A stretch of 64,000 bases of DNA from Bacteroidetes bacterium GWB2_32_14 (GTDB lineage Bacteria; Bacteroidota; Bacteroidia; Bacteroidales; UBA12077): assembly GCA_001768235.1 (NCBI GenBank), contig MENK01000035.1, positions 188,183 to 252,182 on the forward strand, given 5' to 3'. Position 1 is the first letter of the stretch. Each line of letters opens with the position of its first letter. The notes under the pieces are model-generated. The model made no database searches, was not told the origin of the DNA, and worked only from the letters and a program-made list of their open reading frames with translations. A program made the translations under genes and the position numbers. Of the stretch, positions 61,600-64,000 are shown one piece after another.

Positions 61600-63957
61600 A
61601 TGATATATAATGATCAATTTCAGAGGAATGAAGAAGAAACCATTGACTTAAAAGCCTATTTATATAGGCTTTTAAGGTTTTGGTATATATTCCCGATTTG
61701 TTTATTATTAGGATTGATAATATCATACGTTGTTATAAAAACCACATCTCCTGTATATAGAACAGGATCGTCGATACTAATTAAAGACGAACAAACCCTG
61801 ATGGACCCTGATGCAATTATCCAAAGCGTGGTATCTCCGTATAGCTCAATGGCCGAGTATAAAATAAAAAATGAAATAGAGATTCTCGGCTCATACTCTC
61901 TTACGGAAAGAACAATTAAAGAACTCAACTTTAATGTTTCTTATTTTGAAAAGGAAAAGTTTAGAATTAATGAAATATATAAAAACACACCCTTTATTCT
62001 TGAATACGATTCATCTCATATACAACTTGCAGAAGTAGATTTTTATATACAAAAACTTAACAACGGGAAATTTCATATTTGGACTTCTGCAGATGAAGTC
62101 CTGGCGTATTTATATCAAAAAAACAAAATAACAGAAGTTTTACAAGATGTTGCAATAAATGATACCATACCCGGAGGCGATTATTTTACAGGAACTTATC
62201 ATAAATTTAAAATTAAAGAGATTTCAGCTATTGATAATGATAAAATATATTTATTCAGGTTTAGAACATTAGAATCACTAATTAACGAGTTTCAACATAA
62301 ACAAATCGAAGGGATAAAATATTCTTCTATTGTAAAAATTGTTTATGATGGTGAAAACATTTCTAAATCAATAGATTTTTTAAACCAATTGATAAATGTT
62401 TATTTAAACCGGGGGGTTGAAAAAAAGAACAGGATAGCTATTAATACAATAGAATTTATTAATAGCCAGATTAATAGTATTTCCGATTCATTAAAAAGTG
62501 CAGAAAACAACCTGGAGAAATTCAAATCATCTCAAAAAGTAATGAATATCGATTTTCAATCTCAACAATCATATCAAAATTTAGAAAGCCTTCAGACTCA
62601 AAAAGCAGAAATAATTCTTAAACAAAAGTACTATACCTACTTAAAAGAATATTTGTCTGAAAATAAAGATTTTCAGGATATTATAGCCCCGTCGTCTATG
62701 GGAATAAGCGATGCCCTTTTGAATAATTTAATTATCGAGCTAAATAACCTGTATTCAGAAAAAGTTGATGTAATGGTTAATTCCAAAAAGGATAATCCTT
62801 ACCTGGAGAGTGTAAAACTAAAAATTGAAAATCAGAAAAACACCTTGCTGGAAAATATTTTAAATTCCATTGAAAGAGCCGAAATGTCATTAAATGATAT
62901 AAATGAAAGAATAGATAAATTAACAACAGATGTAAAATCACTTCCCGAAACCCAGCGAAAATTATTTACTTATGAAAGAGAATTTCAACTGCAAGACGCA
63001 CTTTACACGTTTTTGTTAAGAAAAAAATCCGAGCTGCAAATTGCTAAAGCATCGAATTTCCCTGAAAATGAAATAATTGACCACCCTAAATTAATAAAAA
63101 ACGATCCTGTTTCTCCCAATAAAAGAGTAATTATATTATTGGGAATTATAATCGGACTTGGATTGCCTGCCTGCACTATTTTGCTGTACGATTATTTTAA
63201 CGACAAAATAACCGATATTTCTGATGTTGAGAAAATAACAGATAAATCAATCCTTGGCAATATCGTTCATAATAAAGAAAATATTCCCCTTGTTTTATTT
63301 GAATCTCCAAATTCAATTATTGCAGAATCTTTCAGGTCGCTTCGTACAAATTTTCAGTATGTACTGGGTGATATTAAGAATCCCGTGATAATGGTAACAT
63401 CAACAATTATGGAAGAAGGCAAAAGTTTTGTATCTATAAATTTAGCTACAAGTTTTGCCTTGTATCAAAAAAAGGTAGTCTTGTTAAGTTTCGATCTGAG
63501 ACGGCCATCGGTTTCTAAATTAATGGAATTACATAAAGAGAAAGGATTAAGTACATTTTTAAGCGGGAATTGTAAAATCGACGATATCATTTTTGAAACC
63601 AGGATTCCAAATCTGAGCGTAATACCAACAGGGCCTATTCCTCCCAATCCATCCGAACTAATTGCTTCTGCAAAAACAAAAATCCTGTTCGAAGAACTCA
63701 GGACTATTTTTGATTATATTATTCTTGATACTCCGCCGATTGGAATCGTGTCTGATGCCCTTTTACTTGAAAAATTCGCCGACAGGACAGTTTTTATTAT
63801 CAGGCATAATTATTCTCGTAAGAAAATGATAACACACCTGTTCTCCAGCCTGGAAAAGAAAAATATGAAAAACTTCAGCCTTATTATTAATGATATAAAC
63901 ATTAGTAATAAAAGGTATAACTATGGTTATAATTATAACTACAATTATAATTATTGA
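61600..63957 (+). CDS. Wzc-like polysaccharide co-polymerase and tyrosine autokinase
   Basis: This 785-residue protein has an N-terminal Wzz domain with a first helix ('FWYIFPICLLLGLIISYVV'). A long periplasmic coiled-coil follows (about 270-480), then a second helix ('VIILLGIIIGLGLPACTILL'). The cytoplasmic BY-kinase domain has Walker A-type 'VTSTIMEEGKSFVSINLATS', Walker A' 'VVLLSFDLRRPSVSKLM' and Walker B 'DYIILDTPPIGIVSDALLL'. The tail 'RYNYGYNYNYNYNY' is the tyrosine cluster that is autophosphorylated. The ATG at 61600 is preferred over the TTG at 61594. The gene ends 43 bases before the window edge. Confidence 0.94.
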   Translation: MIYNDQFQRNEEETIDLKAYLYRLLRFWYIFPICLLLGLIISYVVIKTTSPVYRTGSSILIKDEQTLMDPDAIIQSVVSPYSSMAEYKIKNEIEILGSYSLTERTIKELNFNVSYFEKEKFRINEIYKNTPFILEYDSSHIQLAEVDFYIQKLNNGKFHIWTSADEVLAYLYQKNKITEVLQDVAINDTIPGGDYFTGTYHKFKIKEISAIDNDKIYLFRFRTLESLINEFQHKQIEGIKYSSIVKIVYDGENISKSIDFLNQLINVYLNRGVEKKNRIAINTIEFINSQINSISDSLKSAENNLEKFKSSQKVMNIDFQSQQSYQNLESLQTQKAEIILKQKYYTYLKEYLSENKDFQDIIAPSSMGISDALLNNLIIELNNLYSEKVDVMVNSKKDNPYLESVKLKIENQKNTLLENILNSIERAEMSLNDINERIDKLTTDVKSLPETQRKLFTYEREFQLQDALYTFLLRKKSELQIAKASNFPENEIIDHPKLIKNDPVSPNKRVIILLGIIIGLGLPACTILLYDYFNDKITDISDVEKITDKSILGNIVHNKENIPLVLFESPNSIIAESFRSLRTNFQYVLGDIKNPVIMVTSTIMEEGKSFVSINLATSFALYQKKVVLLSFDLRRPSVSKLMELHKEKGLSTFLSGNCKIDDIIFETRIPNLSVIPTGPIPPNPSELIASAKTKILFEELRTIFDYIILDTPPIGIVSDALLLEKFADRTVFIIRHNYSRKKMITHLFSSLEKKNMKNFSLIINDINISNKRYNYGYNYNYNYNY

Positions 63958-64000
63958 TTTTTATTGATTCCTGTTTAAAATTCCTGTTGCCGGGTAAAAA

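Overview
The window looks like a chromosomal segment of a low-GC, gliding or surface-active Bacteroidota, most like the marine or anaerobic Bacteroidales/Marinilabiliales group. The lineage call rests on type IX secretion and gliding genes (a PorP/SprF protein, GldH, SprE/PorW, PorX, and a giant surface protein with a type B C-terminal sorting domain), on DUF4296, S46 dipeptidyl peptidase and PSP1/RicT families, on several promoters of the form TAnnTTTG, and on the near absence of Shine-Dalgarno sequences. It is a lineage inference; no 16S gene is present.

Layout. 1-2361: the end of a GxxExxY gene, degenerate repeats, a SAM methyltransferase and a LolC/E-type permease. 2563-11545: a 2690-residue secreted adhesin-like protein and its PorP/SprF partner. 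11643-17776: DUF4296 lipoprotein, amidohydrolase, MurG-like glycosyltransferase, PAP2-like membrane protein, rpoN, asnS. 18073-24632: a DUF2007-Usp-Usp protein, ispD, DUF190/fluC, tRNA-Val, M48 lipoprotein peptidase, rnhA, S46 peptidase. 24769-27711: rlmN, then a lipoprotein/barrel gene bounded by a second decayed copy of the rlmN 3' end, then rnhB. 28128-31552: glycan genes (GT4, FkbM methyltransferase, flippase). 31690-40984: sdaA, a MITE-like element, phosphohexomutase, a divergent Pgk paralogue, the TrkA/TrkH potassium uptake pair, and a protein made of two complete phosphoglycerate kinases fused head to tail. 41099-51347: a co-directional run with holB, ricT, gldH, trmB, an alkyltransferase-like gene, mrp, nifU-like, sprE/porW, porX and tsaE. 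51408-56996: a STAS-like protein, alanine dehydrogenase and a very large predicted outer-membrane barrel of unknown function. 57347-63957: waaA, a four-SPOR-like-repeat protein, and the Wza/Wzc polysaccharide export pair.

How the genes work together. The surface-biology genes fall into two systems. One is T9SS and gliding: cargo, PorP/SprF, GldH, SprE and the regulator PorX. The other is envelope polysaccharide synthesis and export: waaA, Wza, Wzc, flippase, glycosyltransferases and phosphohexomutase. The rest is mostly housekeeping. The most unusual items are the Pgk-Pgk fusion with a third divergent Pgk nearby, the perfect 525-bp tandem duplication inside the giant adhesin gene, the rlmN 3'-end duplication around an accessory gene, and the multi-SPOR-like protein in the capsule export cluster. 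All calls come from reading the sequence; no database search was run.
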